From: Bacteroides sp.
GTDB lineage: Bacteria > Bacteroidota > Bacteroidia > Bacteroidales > Bacteroidaceae
Length of the DNA: 64,000 nucleotides
NCBI GenBank assembly: GCA_022648295.1
Contig: JALCME010000012.1
Location: 62,001-126,000, forward strand
Reading direction: 5' to 3'
The notes beneath the pieces were generated by a model that saw nothing but the letters and a program-made list of their open reading frames with translations, did no database searches and had not been told where the DNA came from. The first letter of the stretch is position 1. Each line of letters opens with the position of its first letter. Positions 50,652 to 60,330 of the stretch are shown in pieces. The position numbers and the translations under genes are program-made.

Positions 50652-53189
50652 CTATCCACAGCGGGAAGCTCCGCAGGTTGTGCAGATCAAACAGCCTTCT
50701 TGGTATACAAGTGTTTCGTTTCCACAATTAGGACATTTTTTCCCTTTTGCTTCGGTTCCATCTGTGATATACTTCTTTAAAGCCCGTTCTACTCCGTTTT
50801 TCCATGTATTGATGTTTTCACTATCCAATTGCAAGGAGCTAACTAATTTGATCACTTGTTCAATAGGCATGCGATAACGTAATACTCCGGAAATCAATTT
50901 TGCATAGTTCCAGTACTCTTTGTTGAATTTCTCCGAAAGTCCTTCAATCGTGACTTTGTAACCTCGTTTGTTTTCGAACTGGAAGTCATAGCGCTTATTT
51001 CCATCCTTATCCACATTCTTAATGATGTGTCCACATATCACATTTTTAGGTAGGATAATGCCTTCATCATCATCTTGAAGTCCTGTAAATATTTCATAAG
51101 GATGACCATCTAGTAATCCGACAAAAGCAACCCATTTTTCTTTGTTGTTTTGAAACCGCACAACGTCTGCATCAAGTACCGTTGGGCGGGTTTCTACTAC
51201 CGTAGGTGGTTTGCAGGGGGGGAGCTCTTCTTTTTTATCGCTTTTTGCTGAAACAAGCACACCGGAGCGGGAGCCATCACGATATACCGTGCATCCCTTA
51301 CATCCTGATTTCCATGCTTCTATATACAAACGATTAACCAGATCTTCGTCTACATCATTGGGTAAATTTATTGTTACGCTGATGGAATGATCTACCCATT
51401 TCTGAATGCGTCCTTGCATTTTTACTTTCATCAGCCAGTCTACATCATTGGAAGTTGCTTTATAATAAGGTGACTTTTCTACCAATGCATCAACTTCCTC
51501 TTGTGTGTAACGTTTAGAAGGGTCGTAGCCCTGAGCTTCCATCCATGTTACAAATTTTGGATGAAATACAATGTATTCTTCAAAAGCGTCTCCTGTTTCA
51601 TCTATAAAGTCCACATGTACATTCGTATCATTGGGATTTACTTTCCGGCGACGCTTATATACGGGAAGAAATACTGGTTCTATACCAGAAGTCGTTTGGG
51701 TCATTAAACTGGTAGTACCCGTCGGGGCAATAGTTAGACATGCAATATTGCGGCGACCGTATTTTTTCATCTCTTCGTATAGTTCCGGTTCAGCTTCGCG
51801 CAGACGATTGATGAATGGATTCTTTATTTCCCGTTTGCTATCATAAATTTCGAAAGCTCCACGTTCTTTAGCCATCTGTACGGATGAGCGGTAAGCATTG
51901 AGTGCAATGGTCTTATGCACTTTCTCTGAAAAATCAGTTGCTTCTTCTGTTCCATAGCAAAGTCCTAGTGCGGCTAACATATCTCCTTCGGCTGTAATAC
52001 CTACTCCGGTACGACGACCTTGACGACTCTTTTTATAGATTTTCTCCCATAACTCACGTTCGGTATGTTTCACATCTTCCTCTTCCGGATCGACCTTCAC
52101 TTTTTCTAAGATTCGCTCAATTTTCTCCAATTCCAAATCTATGATGTCGTCCATAATACGTTGTGCCAGTGCTACGTGTTTTTTGAACAAATCAAAATCG
52201 AAATAAGCATCCGGTTTAAATGGGTTGACTACATATGAATAGAGGTTGATAGCTAGTAAACGGCAAGAGTCGTAAGGGCATAGAGGAATTTCACCGCACG
52301 GATTGGTGGATATCGTGCGATAGCCTAAGTCGGCATAACAATCAGGTACGGATTCTTTTATAATAGTATCCCAAAATAGAACACCTGGCTCTGCTGATTT
52401 CCATGCATTATGCACAATTTTCTTCCACAGGCTGGTTGCATCTATTTCTTTTTTCACAATGGGATTAGCGGAGTGAACGGGATATTGCTGCGTGTAAGGC
52501 TTTCCTTCAATAGCGGCTTTCATGAAAGCGTCATCCAGTTTGACTGATACGTTAGCCCCTGTTACTTTGCCTTCGGTCATCTTTGCATCAATAAAAGCTT
52601 CCGAATCGGGATGTTTGATGGAGACACTTAGCATTAGTGCACCACGACGCCCATCTTGTGCTACTTCACGGGTTGAATTGGAGTAACGTTCCATGAATGG
52701 AACCAATCCGGTAGAAGTTAAAGCGGAGTTTTTTACAGGTGATCCTTTGGGGCGGATATGTGATAAGTCATGTCCGACTCCGCCGCGACGCTTCATTAAT
52801 TGTACCTGTTCTTCGTCTATTTTGAAAATAGCACCATATGAATCGGCTTCTCCATCCACTCCGATAACAAAGCAGTTGGATAAAGAGGCTACCTGATAGT
52901 TATTGCCGATCCCTGTCATTGGACTCCCTTGCGGAACAATATATTTGAAATGATCAAGCAATCCGAATAACTCTTTTGAATTTAAAGCATTCGGGTATTT
53001 TGCTTCGATGCGTGCCACTTCATTTGCTATTCTCCAATGCATGTCTTCCGGAGACTTTTCATATATGTTTCCAAAAGAATCTTTGACTGCGTATTTGTTT
53101 ACCCAAACACGGGCAGCCAGCTCATCACCTTGAAAGTATCGTAAAGATTCTTCATAGGCTTCATCGTACGAGTAAGTTTGCTTTCCCAC
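50652..53189 (-). CDS. nrdJ: Adenosylcobalamin-dependent (class II) ribonucleotide reductase
   Basis: Makes deoxyribonucleotides with B12 as radical source, independent of oxygen. The 845 aa show the catalytic-barrel motifs SLSNCFVIG, RRGGVGHDLS, the active-site STNPCGEIPL with Cys and Glu, and TIAPTGTTSLMTQTTSGIEP (in part). A TSCPD-type region (CKGCTVYRDGSRSGVL) follows, and the C-terminus is a zinc ribbon (CPNCGNE ... CTTCGASRCG) with redox Cys. It has a consensus promoter and a ~72-nt leader that is too short for a full cobalamin riboswitch. Confidence 0.94.
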   Translation of the reverse strand: MGKQTYSYDEAYEESLRYFQGDELAARVWVNKYAVKDSFGNIYEKSPEDMHWRIANEVARIEAKYPNALNSKELFGLLDHFKYIVPQGSPMTGIGNNYQVASLSNCFVIGVDGEADSYGAIFKIDEEQVQLMKRRGGVGHDLSHIRPKGSPVKNSALTSTGLVPFMERYSNSTREVAQDGRRGALMLSVSIKHPDSEAFIDAKMTEGKVTGANVSVKLDDAFMKAAIEGKPYTQQYPVHSANPIVKKEIDATSLWKKIVHNAWKSAEPGVLFWDTIIKESVPDCYADLGYRTISTNPCGEIPLCPYDSCRLLAINLYSYVVNPFKPDAYFDFDLFKKHVALAQRIMDDIIDLELEKIERILEKVKVDPEEEDVKHTERELWEKIYKKSRQGRRTGVGITAEGDMLAALGLCYGTEEATDFSEKVHKTIALNAYRSSVQMAKERGAFEIYDSKREIKNPFINRLREAEPELYEEMKKYGRRNIACLTIAPTGTTSLMTQTTSGIEPVFLPVYKRRRKVNPNDTNVHVDFIDETGDAFEEYIVFHPKFVTWMEAQGYDPSKRYTQEEVDALVEKSPYYKATSNDVDWLMKVKMQGRIQKWVDHSISVTINLPNDVDEDLVNRLYIEAWKSGCKGCTVYRDGSRSGVLVSAKSDKKEELPPCKPPTVVETRPTVLDADVVRFQNNKEKWVAFVGLLDGHPYEIFTGLQDDDEGIILPKNVICGHIIKNVDKDGNKRYDFQFENKRGYKVTIEGLSEKFNKEYWNYAKLISGVLRYRMPIEQVIKLVSSLQLDSENINTWKNGVERALKKYITDGTEAKGKKCPNCGNETLVYQEGCLICTTCGASRCG

Positions 53190-53267
53190 GGTTCTTAATA
53201 TCTTGTTATTTTATATATTGAAATAAATAAAGTAGAAGCATTACTTTGTATCAGTAATACGTGAATG

Positions 53268-53298
53268 CAAATCTAATGAATGTTTTTATTATTGCAAA
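53268..53298 (-). promoter_or_regulatory. Consensus promoter of nrdJ
   Basis: On the minus strand TTTG (53295-53298), a 19-bp spacer and TAGATTTG (53268-53275), an exact consensus match. Confidence 0.8.
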
Positions 53299-53507
53299 AT
53301 AAAAACATAATAAATTGTAGATAATATGGTAATTTCTTCTTTTAAATTTTAAATGATTGATATACAGCTGTTTGAATATGTACGTGTGGCAATTTGATTA
53401 TCCTTTTTAGAAAACTTATAGGTTTGGATATTCTTTATTAGTTTTTATTTTAGATAATAATAAATTCTTTTATTTTATGATTATATGATAAATTGCTATT
53501 CTTTTTT

Positions 53508-53515
53508 TATATTTG
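53508..53515 (+). promoter_or_regulatory. -7 element of the nitroreductase gene
   Basis: TATATTTG, about 9 nt of leader before ATG 53531. It overlaps an upstream ATG-like codon at 53513, which is therefore unlikely to be the start. Confidence 0.5.
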
Positions 53516-53530
53516 CAAAAAAAGAATAGG

Positions 53531-54265
53531 ATGGAAAATTTTAAAAATAGAAGAACAATCCGCAAGTATAAGCAAAAAGATATTTCAGATAATTTGTTAA
53601 ATGATTTATTTGAATCTGCATTTCGGGCTTCTACTGTGGGGAATATGCAAGTCTATAGTGTTATTGTAACTCGGGACGATCAAAGAAAAGCAAAATTGGC
53701 TCCTGCACATTTTAATCAACCTATGGTACAGGAAGCTCCTGTTGTTTTAACTTTCTGCATTGATTTGAATCGTTTTAGTAAATGGTGTAAGCAAAGGAAT
53801 GCGGAGCCGGGATATAATAATTTTGAATGGTTTGTTACGGGGGCTGTAGATACATTGCTCGTTGCGCAGACTTTCTGTATAGCGGCTGAAGAGAAGGGGT
53901 TGGGTATTTGCTATCTTGGTACTACTACTTATAATCCCCACTTGATTATTGATGCTTTGGAACTTCCGGAATTGGTGTTTCCTATTGCTACCATAACTGT
54001 AGGATGGCCTGCTGAAAATCCTGAACAGGTAGATCGTTTGCCTTTGGAGGGGCTTATACATAAGGAAACTTATCATGATTATACATTAAAAGATATTGAT
54101 CGTATATATTCCTATAAAGAGTCTTTATTGACTAATAAACAATTTATTCTTGAGAATAGGAAAGAAACTTTAGCCCAAGTCTTTACCGATGTGCGTTATA
54201 AAAAGGAGGATAATGAGGCAATGTCAAAGCTTCTTTGGGAGATAATGAAAAAGCAGGGATTTTAA
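53531..54265 (+). CDS. Nitroreductase family protein (NfsA-like, FMN-dependent)
   Basis: Flavin oxidoreductase of 244 aa, probably using NAD(P)H to reduce nitro or quinone compounds. Start at 53531 ([17 protein letters not shown]), where RRTIRKY is the FMN-phosphate contact. It also shows [35 protein letters not shown] and [13 protein letters not shown]. The C-terminal extension is as in NfsA-type members. It ends tail to tail with dnaA, the stop codons overlapping. The natural substrate is unknown. Confidence 0.88.
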   Translation: MENFKNRRTIRKYKQKDISDNLLNDLFESAFRASTVGNMQVYSVIVTRDDQRKAKLAPAHFNQPMVQEAPVVLTFCIDLNRFSKWCKQRNAEPGYNNFEWFVTGAVDTLLVAQTFCIAAEEKGLGICYLGTTTYNPHLIIDALELPELVFPIATITVGWPAENPEQVDRLPLEGLIHKETYHDYTLKDIDRIYSYKESLLTNKQFILENRKETLAQVFTDVRYKKEDNEAMSKLLWEIMKKQGF

Positions 54266-54276
54266 CCCTGCTTTTT
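54248..54276. terminator. Bidirectional terminator made from the overlapping ends of the nitroreductase gene and dnaA
   Basis: AAAAAGCAGGG pairs with CCCTGCTTTTT over a 7-nt loop that holds both overlapping stop codons. It has T-runs on both strands. Confidence 0.85.
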
Positions 54277-55656
54277 TAATGCTGTTTGAATATCTTCAAT
54301 CTCAGCACGAAAAGATTTATCTACTTCCCGTAACTCTTTGATTGTTTTGCATGCATGTAGTACAGTGGCATGATCTTTATTCCCTATTAGCATACCAATC
54401 TTTGAGGTAGAAAAATCGGTGTACGATTTAGCTAAATACATTGCTATTTGTCTAGCCTGAACTACTTCACGTTTTCTTGACTTGGTGTGTATTGTAGCGG
54501 TTTCTAATGAGAAATGTTTGCATACAATATTTATAATGTCATCAATAGTAACGCTCTTCTTTTCTTTGTTGACTACTTTTCGTACAATACGCTGCGCTAA
54601 ATCCAAATCTATTTCTTTATTGTAGATGGTGGAATGTGCCATAATGGAAATTACAATTCCTTCCAAATCACGTACACTATCGCATACATTCTCTGCAATG
54701 TAGTCAACAACTTCAGATGGAAATTGCAGCCCGTCACGGTGTATCTTGTTACGCAGAATATTCTTTCGGAGTTCTACGGTCGGTCTTTCCAACTCTGCTA
54801 CCATTCCCCATTTAAAGCGCGTGATTAGTCGTTCTTCTACTCCTTGCAGAAGAATTGGTGCACGGTCTGAAGTTAAAATAAGCTGTTTCCCATTTTGGTG
54901 TAGGTGATTAAAAATGTGGAAGAACGTATTTTGAGTTTTAGTTACTCCTGCAAATTCCTGAATGTCGTCTATGATAAGCACATCAATCGACTGATAAAAG
55001 TTAATAAAGTCGTTGGTTGTGTTATTACGGACGGAATCGGTATATTGTACTTGAAATAGATGAGCGGATACATATAATACCCTTTTCCTTGGGTATAGTT
55101 CTTTGATTTTTGTACCAATTGCATTGGCAAGATGCGTTTTTCCAACACCCGATGCTCCGTAAAAAAATAACGGATTGAATATTGTTTTGGCTGGATTTAG
55201 AGCTACAGCTTCAGCTACACTGCGAGAAAGCTTATTGCTGTAGCCTTCAATAAATGTTTCAAAGTTGTATTCAGGATTTAAATGTGGGTCTAACTCCGAA
55301 GCCGAAGCAGGAATTTGCGGTATTTCTTTTCCTACTACATTCTTTTGAGAGATAATAGTACGTGGACTTGATTCAAGGTTAACGGTAGTGCGAGAGCTTT
55401 TGTCAACCATAACATTATACATCAACTTGGTACCTTCCCCTACCGCTTTGTACAACGTCTTACGTAATAAGTCCACAAACTTATCTTCCAAAAATTCATA
55501 GAAAAATTGGCTGGGGACTTGTATTACCAACGTTTTGTCTTCATATTTTAATGGGACAATCGGAAGGAACCATGTTTTGTATGTCTGTTCGGGAACATTG
55601 TCTCTAATGATTTCAAGACAGCGATTCCACAACCCGACATGATTTAATTCATTCAT
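54262..55656 (-). CDS. dnaA: Chromosomal replication initiator DnaA
   Basis: AAA+ ATPase that binds DnaA boxes and opens oriC. The 464 aa comprise domain I (about 1-85), a short linker, the AAA+ domain with Walker A GASGVGKT at 167-174 and Walker B VLIIDDIQ, and domain IV with [20 protein letters not shown] (in part) and the signature [12 protein letters not shown]. Complete and normal in length. No dnaN or gyrB neighbour and no cluster of TTATCCACA boxes is seen around it, so this is probably not the origin. Confidence 0.97.
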   Translation of the reverse strand: MNELNHVGLWNRCLEIIRDNVPEQTYKTWFLPIVPLKYEDKTLVIQVPSQFFYEFLEDKFVDLLRKTLYKAVGEGTKLMYNVMVDKSSRTTVNLESSPRTIISQKNVVGKEIPQIPASASELDPHLNPEYNFETFIEGYSNKLSRSVAEAVALNPAKTIFNPLFFYGASGVGKTHLANAIGTKIKELYPRKRVLYVSAHLFQVQYTDSVRNNTTNDFINFYQSIDVLIIDDIQEFAGVTKTQNTFFHIFNHLHQNGKQLILTSDRAPILLQGVEERLITRFKWGMVAELERPTVELRKNILRNKIHRDGLQFPSEVVDYIAENVCDSVRDLEGIVISIMAHSTIYNKEIDLDLAQRIVRKVVNKEKKSVTIDDIINIVCKHFSLETATIHTKSRKREVVQARQIAMYLAKSYTDFSTSKIGMLIGNKDHATVLHACKTIKELREVDKSFRAEIEDIQTALKKQG

Positions 55657-55805
55657 AACGGCTATGATACATTTATCGATTTAAGCAAAACTTCTACTTT
55701 TGCAAATTTGGGAATCTTATTTCAAAAAAACAAATCTCTTTTTTCTTGTGTTTTTCTTTTGGATAATAAATGCTTTACTTTCAGTTAGTTATCTTATAAC
55801 ATACA

Positions 55806-55835
55806 AATAGCCCCGGATAGGGGGCTATTGTTTTT
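55806..55835. terminator. Hairpin in the gap upstream of dnaA
   Basis: AATAGCCCC pairs with GGGGCTATT over a 6-nt loop. The T-run (GTTTTTG) lies on the plus-strand side, although the flanking genes are on the minus strand. Direction uncertain. Confidence 0.5.
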
Positions 55836-55844
55836 GTTTAATGC

Positions 55845-55876
55845 TTTGTATATTAGTTGGTTATATTCTAATTTTG
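55845..55876 (+). promoter_or_regulatory. Consensus promoter without an assigned gene
   Basis: TTTG (55845-55848), a 20-bp spacer and TAATTTTG (55869-55876) on the plus strand. It points away from dnaA and into the 3' end of the MCE gene, which is on the minus strand. Confidence 0.6.
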
Positions 55877-55882
55877 CCGGTT

Positions 55883-55986
55883 CCGCTTAATAAAAAAGGT
55901 AGCTAAAAAATATGAAATTTTGTCGCTACATGGACCTGCTGCAAGCGTTTTTTCTCTTTTTGTTTTTCTCTTTGTTATTTAGATAA
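55883..55986 (+). ncRNA. Possible small transcript with a 24-codon reading frame
   Basis: Downstream of the consensus promoter lie a hairpin (GTAGC near 55899 with GCTAC near 55928) and a tiny frame at 55912-55986. The frame encodes 24 residues, MKFCRYMDLLQ followed by a strongly hydrophobic stretch (AFFLFLFFSLLF). It could be a regulatory RNA, a membrane micropeptide or neither. The rest of the 55657-56007 gap shows no gene. Confidence 0.3.
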
Positions 55987-56007
55987 AATCTATATAGAGG
56001 AAAATAT

Positions 56008-56901
56008 TTATTTATCTTTTTTGCCGAATAGTGAGAAATGAACATACCGTTTAGGGTGTGATTTTAGATCCTCAAGCAGACTTGCTGCATTAGCGGATGT
56101 AGTACTTAAATTATAATAAAGTGAGGGGTCGTTTAATAAAAGACCGATGGTGTTGTCCTTTCTATTTAAACGCTCTGTAACGCTTTTTATATTAGCTAAG
56201 GTTGAATCTACTTTGGCAAATGTTGTGCTATAATCTATGCCTTTTAAATTATTGCTGATTGCTATGAAGTTGTCTCCTATTGTATTAAGTTTATTGGTTA
56301 GTTGTGGAATGTCATTACCCATGAGTTTTTGTAATTGATGGCTTGTTACTTCCATATCCGCCATTGTGTTTTGTAAACTATGCAATGTTTTAGGGATGGC
56401 TGGGTCTCCTAAAATGATGTTTAGTGATGCAAGTATGGAATCTAATTTGGGGAGCATCTTTTCGACTTTGGGCATCATTGTGGTGACTTTTTCCATTATG
56501 CCGTTATTGATATTACCTGGTATGGTATCACCTATACGGTATTTTTCACGAGGATTATTAGCAAGTAACAAGTTCATTTTGACGCCACCCATTAGTTCAG
56601 CTGCAAGTTCGGCTGTACTCCCTTTGGGTATACGTAATTCAGGGTCCACATCAATTTCCGCAATAACGTTACCTTGTTTTTCGTAATTATAATAAAGGTC
56701 ACGCACGATGCCAACCCGATATCCATCTGCGAAAACAGGACTTGATTTTGTCAATCCATTGCTATTACTGAACTTTACATAAAAATAGCTGGATGGCTTA
56801 AACATATCGATGCCTTTCAAATAATTAATGCCATATACTAATATGCAAAGTGCAATAATGCCTGCGATTCCTATTCTAACTTCTTTGGTCAAATACTTCA
56901 T
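56008..56901 (-). CDS. MCE/MlaD family lipid-transport protein
   Basis: Membrane-anchored periplasmic protein of 297 aa, predicted to carry lipids between membranes as part of an ABC-type Mla system. One N-terminal TM (about 8-26, IGIAGIIALCILVYGI), an MCE domain at about 36-115 (YVKFSNSNGLTKSSPVFADG and IPKGSTAELAAELMGGVKMN), then a long helical, coiled-coil-like tail. It follows the amidase gene by 17 nt on the same strand. The MlaE/MlaF partners are not in the window. Confidence 0.88.
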   Translation of the reverse strand: MKYLTKEVRIGIAGIIALCILVYGINYLKGIDMFKPSSYFYVKFSNSNGLTKSSPVFADGYRVGIVRDLYYNYEKQGNVIAEIDVDPELRIPKGSTAELAAELMGGVKMNLLLANNPREKYRIGDTIPGNINNGIMEKVTTMMPKVEKMLPKLDSILASLNIILGDPAIPKTLHSLQNTMADMEVTSHQLQKLMGNDIPQLTNKLNTIGDNFIAISNNLKGIDYSTTFAKVDSTLANIKSVTERLNRKDNTIGLLLNDPSLYYNLSTTSANAASLLEDLKSHPKRYVHFSLFGKKDK

Positions 56902-56918
56902 AATTTTGGTATTCTGTA

Positions 56919-58169
56919 TTATTTGTTTTTTATTTTAAATTCGTTAATGGCTGTGTGGACATCCATTTTTTCGTTATCTCTCCATGCGATGATAAAAGCA
57001 TCCTTAAATAAGGAGGATAGTTCTCGTTTTGTTTTTAACACTTTGTTGTAGTTTGTTGAGGCCTCATAGGTATACTTATATAATCCACTTTCTTTATAAT
57101 ACTCTATGCCTTTTAATCCTTTAAATCGTTTATCATTTAGAGACAGAAGGCGAGATGAAGTTAGTATCTGTATTTTAAATACCGGATCAGTAACTCCCTT
57201 TTCCGTGCTAACTACTTTTGTGGGTTGAGTAATGTTTCCTTTTTCTTGTTTTTGTAGGTTTTGAGGTTTTGATTGGTCTACTATTTGTTTTTTTACTTGA
57301 TCTGTTGTTTGAGAATTTGTAGTATCTGGTGCCGTCTTTGAGTCCATGTCGGTCATTAACGGAGTACTATTGTTCCCTTTTAAGCGAATTTCTTGTTCGC
57401 GCTTATATGTTAGAAAAGCTCTGAATATCCCTTTAGCTAAAGTGCTACTTCCGTTTTTAGAGTTTAAATATTCCTCTTCATTTGGATTAGATATGAAGCC
57501 AAGCTCAACGAGAATACTTGGCATTGCACTGGCTTTGAGTACTAAAAAACCTGCTTGATGTACGCCTCGGTCAATGCGGCTACATGTTTGCCGGAATTCC
57601 TTTTGGATCAGAGAAGCTAGATGTACACTCTGGGACATATATTTATCTTGCATAAATTCAAATATAATATATGATTCTGCTGAATTGGGATTGAAACCCG
57701 CATAGCGAGTCTTATAGTCGCTCTCGTATAGGATTACGGAGTTTTCTCGTTTGGCTACTTCCAGATTCGCGGGAGATTTGGCAAGCCCTAAAGTCCAGGT
57801 AGATGCACCTGTTACACTATTGTTTTTTGCTAGAGCGTTTGTATGTATAGATATAAATAAATCGGCTTTAGCGTCGTTTGCTATTTCGGCCCGTCGATCA
57901 AGTGGAATAAAGACATCGCTTTTTCGTGTATAAATAACCTTTACGTCTGGGCAATATTCTTTTATTTGTTGTCCCAGTTTAAGTGCGACATTGAGATTAA
58001 TATTTTTTTCTTTGGAGTATCTCCCTATTGCTCCGGGGTCATGACCTCCATGTCCGGCATCAATAACAACAATAAAATCTCTTGCTTCAATACTGTTAAG
58101 AGAGAATGGGGAAATAAACAGAATGAAGTAAAATAAGTTATTCAATATATGTCCTTTATAGAATCTCAT
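56919..58169 (-). CDS. N-acetylmuramoyl-L-alanine amidase (Amidase_3) with SPOR-like C-terminus
   Basis: Zinc enzyme that cuts the amide bond between MurNAc and the stem peptide, acting in cell separation. The 416 aa have a signal peptide (to about residue 29) and an Amidase_3 domain at about 31-250: His40 in VIDAGHGGHDPGA, Glu in DRRAEIANDAK, His in FISIHTNA, and Glu in SILVELGFISNPNE. A Ser/Thr/Gln-rich linker and a ~90-residue C-terminal domain that resembles SPOR follow. Co-transcribed with the MCE gene. -7 TACATTTG on the minus strand at 58184-58191. Confidence 0.92.
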   Translation of the reverse strand: MRFYKGHILNNLFYFILFISPFSLNSIEARDFIVVIDAGHGGHDPGAIGRYSKEKNINLNVALKLGQQIKEYCPDVKVIYTRKSDVFIPLDRRAEIANDAKADLFISIHTNALAKNNSVTGASTWTLGLAKSPANLEVAKRENSVILYESDYKTRYAGFNPNSAESYIIFEFMQDKYMSQSVHLASLIQKEFRQTCSRIDRGVHQAGFLVLKASAMPSILVELGFISNPNEEEYLNSKNGSSTLAKGIFRAFLTYKREQEIRLKGNNSTPLMTDMDSKTAPDTTNSQTTDQVKKQIVDQSKPQNLQKQEKGNITQPTKVVSTEKGVTDPVFKIQILTSSRLLSLNDKRFKGLKGIEYYKESGLYKYTYEASTNYNKVLKTKRELSSLFKDAFIIAWRDNEKMDVHTAINEFKIKNK

Positions 58170-58183
58170 ATGGAAAATCGATG

Positions 58184-58191
58184 CAAATGTA
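58184..58191 (-). promoter_or_regulatory. -7 element of the amidase-MCE operon
   Basis: TACATTTG on the minus strand; leader about 8 nt, no clear -33 box. Confidence 0.45.
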
Positions 58192-58253
58192 GTAGAATTT
58201 TATAGAAAGCAGATGATTATACTTAGTTTTGTTCCTTTTCTTTTTGATTTATG

Positions 58254-58284
58254 ATTGTTTTCTGGAAATTAGGAATTAACTTTG
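58254..58284 (+). promoter_or_regulatory. Promoter of the BASS-type transporter gene
   Basis: TTG (58255-58257), a 19-bp spacer and TAACTTTG (58277-58284). The leader is about 20 nt. Confidence 0.65.
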
Positions 58285-58310
58285 CATCCTCAATTTAAAA
58301 GTAGATAGGT

Positions 58311-59264
58311 ATGTTAGTTCGTTTTTTAAAGAACTGGACTTTGCCATTAGCCATGCTTTCAGGTACGTTAGGGTATTTTTTGTTTGCAAAAGTCTCTTTT
58401 TTAGGTCCAACTAAACCTTATATGAATGACTTGATTGCATTTCTTACTCCATTTTTAATTTTTGCTCAATTACTGTTGACTTTTTGCAGAGTAGAAGATT
58501 TAAGTGAATTAAAGCCGAAACGATGGCATGGATGGATGCTTTTATTTCAATTAGTATCCTGTTTGTTGCTTGCATTCTTACTGATTAATTTTTCTATGCA
58601 AGAGACATATAAAGATGTGATTGAAGGAGCTATGGTCTGTTTTATATGTCCTACAGCTACAGCCGCGGCAGTTATTACGGCTAAGCTTGGAGGAAGTGCT
58701 TCTACTATAACAACATATACTTTGTTGTCTAATTTATTGGCCGCTGTGGTTGTGCCACTAATATTTCCTTTGGTGGAACCTCATGCCAACATTACTTTCT
58801 TTATTGCTTTTCTAAAAATACTGAGTAAAGTATTCCCGTTATTGCTTTTGCCTTTTTTCTTAGCATGGCTTTTTAAAATATTTACGCCGGCAATACATCG
58901 TTTCTTGTTAGGTTTTCCCAATTTGGCTTTTTATTTATGGGGAGTTGCGCTCGCTATTGTTTCTGGTCAAACAGTACGTTCTTTAGTAAATAGTGATGCT
59001 TCTGTATCGACGAAAGTATTAATAGCTTTTGCCGGTTTGGTGGCTTGTTGTCTGCAATTCTTTTTAGGGAAGAATATTGGTGGGCATTATAAGGAACGCC
59101 TTAGTGGAGGGCAAGCCTTGGGACAAAAAAATACTGTGCTTGCTATTTGGATGGCTTATACGTATTTAAACCCCTTGTCTTCTGTTGGCCCGGGTTCTTA
59201 TGTTCTTTGGCAAAATTTAATTAATAGTTGGCAATTATGGAAAAAAAGGAAGCTTGATTCTTAA
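58311..59264 (+). CDS. Bile acid:sodium symporter (BASS/SBF) family transporter
   Basis: Inner-membrane protein of 317 aa with about nine or ten hydrophobic helices. The crossed-helix region CFICPTATAAAVITAKLGG is the family's substrate and sodium site, and the later GQKNTVLAIWMAYTYLNP matches its second half. Family members move bile acids, pantothenate, pyruvate or other organic anions with sodium; the cargo here is unknown. It stands alone between convergent and divergent neighbours. Confidence 0.82.
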   Translation: MLVRFLKNWTLPLAMLSGTLGYFLFAKVSFLGPTKPYMNDLIAFLTPFLIFAQLLLTFCRVEDLSELKPKRWHGWMLLFQLVSCLLLAFLLINFSMQETYKDVIEGAMVCFICPTATAAAVITAKLGGSASTITTYTLLSNLLAAVVVPLIFPLVEPHANITFFIAFLKILSKVFPLLLLPFFLAWLFKIFTPAIHRFLLGFPNLAFYLWGVALAIVSGQTVRSLVNSDASVSTKVLIAFAGLVACCLQFFLGKNIGGHYKERLSGGQALGQKNTVLAIWMAYTYLNPLSSVGPGSYVLWQNLINSWQLWKKRKLDS

Positions 59265-59313
59265 TCTTCGGTATAAGTTAAAGTTATTCTTCTGTTTTAA
59301 TTGCTTTTATTGA

Positions 59314-60258
59314 TTAATCATAGCCCAACTTTGTTTCATTATAATCGGAGGCTATATATGTAGGGCGACCTTTAGTTTCTTTAAAGATGCGTCCTATATA
59401 TTCTCCTATAATTCCTAGAGAAAACAATTGTATCCCTCCTAAAAATAGAATTGCGACTATTAATGTTGGGAATCCTGCAGTTTGATCACCGTATATAAGG
59501 GTTTTTATAATAAAGTAAAAGGCATAAAGGAAGCTTATTGTAGAGAATATGATGCCACATATAGTGGCAATACGTAAAGGAGATGTGGTGGATGAAGTAA
59601 TTCCTTCGATAGCTAAATTGAGTAACTTAAAAAAATTCCATGATGAGTGTCCTGTAATACGGTCTCCTCTGTTAAATTCAATACCTTTCTTTCTGTATCC
59701 AATCCAGCAGAACAATCCTTTAGTATAGCGCTCTTGTTCACGTAAATGCCGCATGGTAAGTACGCATCGACGATCGAGTAGGCGAAAGTCACCTACGTTA
59801 GGCAGTATATCAATATTGCTTATTTTTTGTAGGATGTGATAAAATATAAGTGAAAATTGGCGGCGTAACCAGCTTTCTTTGCCTCTATTAAGACGTTTAG
59901 CATATATGTCGTCATAACCTTCTTCCCAATATTGCAACATTTTCCCTATCAATTCCGGAGGGTCTTGTAAATCGGCATCCATAATCACACAACAATCTCC
60001 TGTTGTATAATCAAATCCGGCTAACATTGCTATTTCTTTACCAAAATTACGTGAGAGATTTACGTAGTTTACGTTTTTATCTGCTTTACGCAATTTGCGG
60101 ATGGATTCTAAAGTGGAGTCATTACTTCCGTCATTGATGAATAATATTTCCCATTCATAATTATTGTAACAATTGGTTAGTTCCTGTAGACGTTTGTATA
60201 ATTCAGGAAGTGTATTTTCTTCATTATAAACAGGTATTAATAAAGTTACTTTTTTCAT
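59314..60258 (-). CDS. GtrB/DPM-like polyprenyl-phosphate glycosyltransferase
   Basis: Makes a polyprenyl-phosphate-linked sugar on the inner leaflet. The 314 aa have a GT2 catalytic domain (LLIPVYNEENTLPEL, FINDGSNDSTLE, VIMDADLQDPPELI with the DXD motif, FRLLDRRCV) and two C-terminal TM helices (about 230-255 and 268-290), as in GtrB and YfdH. It lies 72 nt downstream of a GtrA-like flippase gene on the same strand; the pair would make and flip a lipid-linked sugar. The sugar is unknown. Confidence 0.9.
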   Translation of the reverse strand: MKKVTLLIPVYNEENTLPELYKRLQELTNCYNNYEWEILFINDGSNDSTLESIRKLRKADKNVNYVNLSRNFGKEIAMLAGFDYTTGDCCVIMDADLQDPPELIGKMLQYWEEGYDDIYAKRLNRGKESWLRRQFSLIFYHILQKISNIDILPNVGDFRLLDRRCVLTMRHLREQERYTKGLFCWIGYRKKGIEFNRGDRITGHSSWNFFKLLNLAIEGITSSTTSPLRIATICGIIFSTISFLYAFYFIIKTLIYGDQTAGFPTLIVAILFLGGIQLFSLGIIGEYIGRIFKETKGRPTYIASDYNETKLGYD

Positions 60259-60330
60259 CTTTTATTCCACTCTTAATAACAAAACTTCGCAAATATACCA
60301 TTTTTGTGGAAGAACAGAACATTTTGTGTA

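Larger units (their letters stand above)
53190..53530. other. Divergent promoter region between nrdJ and the nitroreductase gene
   Basis: A very A/T-rich 341 bp. It holds the nrdJ promoter (53268-53298, minus) and a nitroreductase -7 element (53508-53515, plus). I see no riboswitch, gene or repeat in the rest. Confidence 0.5.

Noticed and set aside
53190..53267. Cobalamin riboswitch in the nrdJ leader
   Set aside because: The leader is about 72 nt and I see no B12-box-like segment; a full riboswitch needs far more.
55657..56007. Replication origin next to dnaA
   Set aside because: No cluster of DnaA boxes (TTATCCACA or close variants) and no dnaN or gyrB neighbours.
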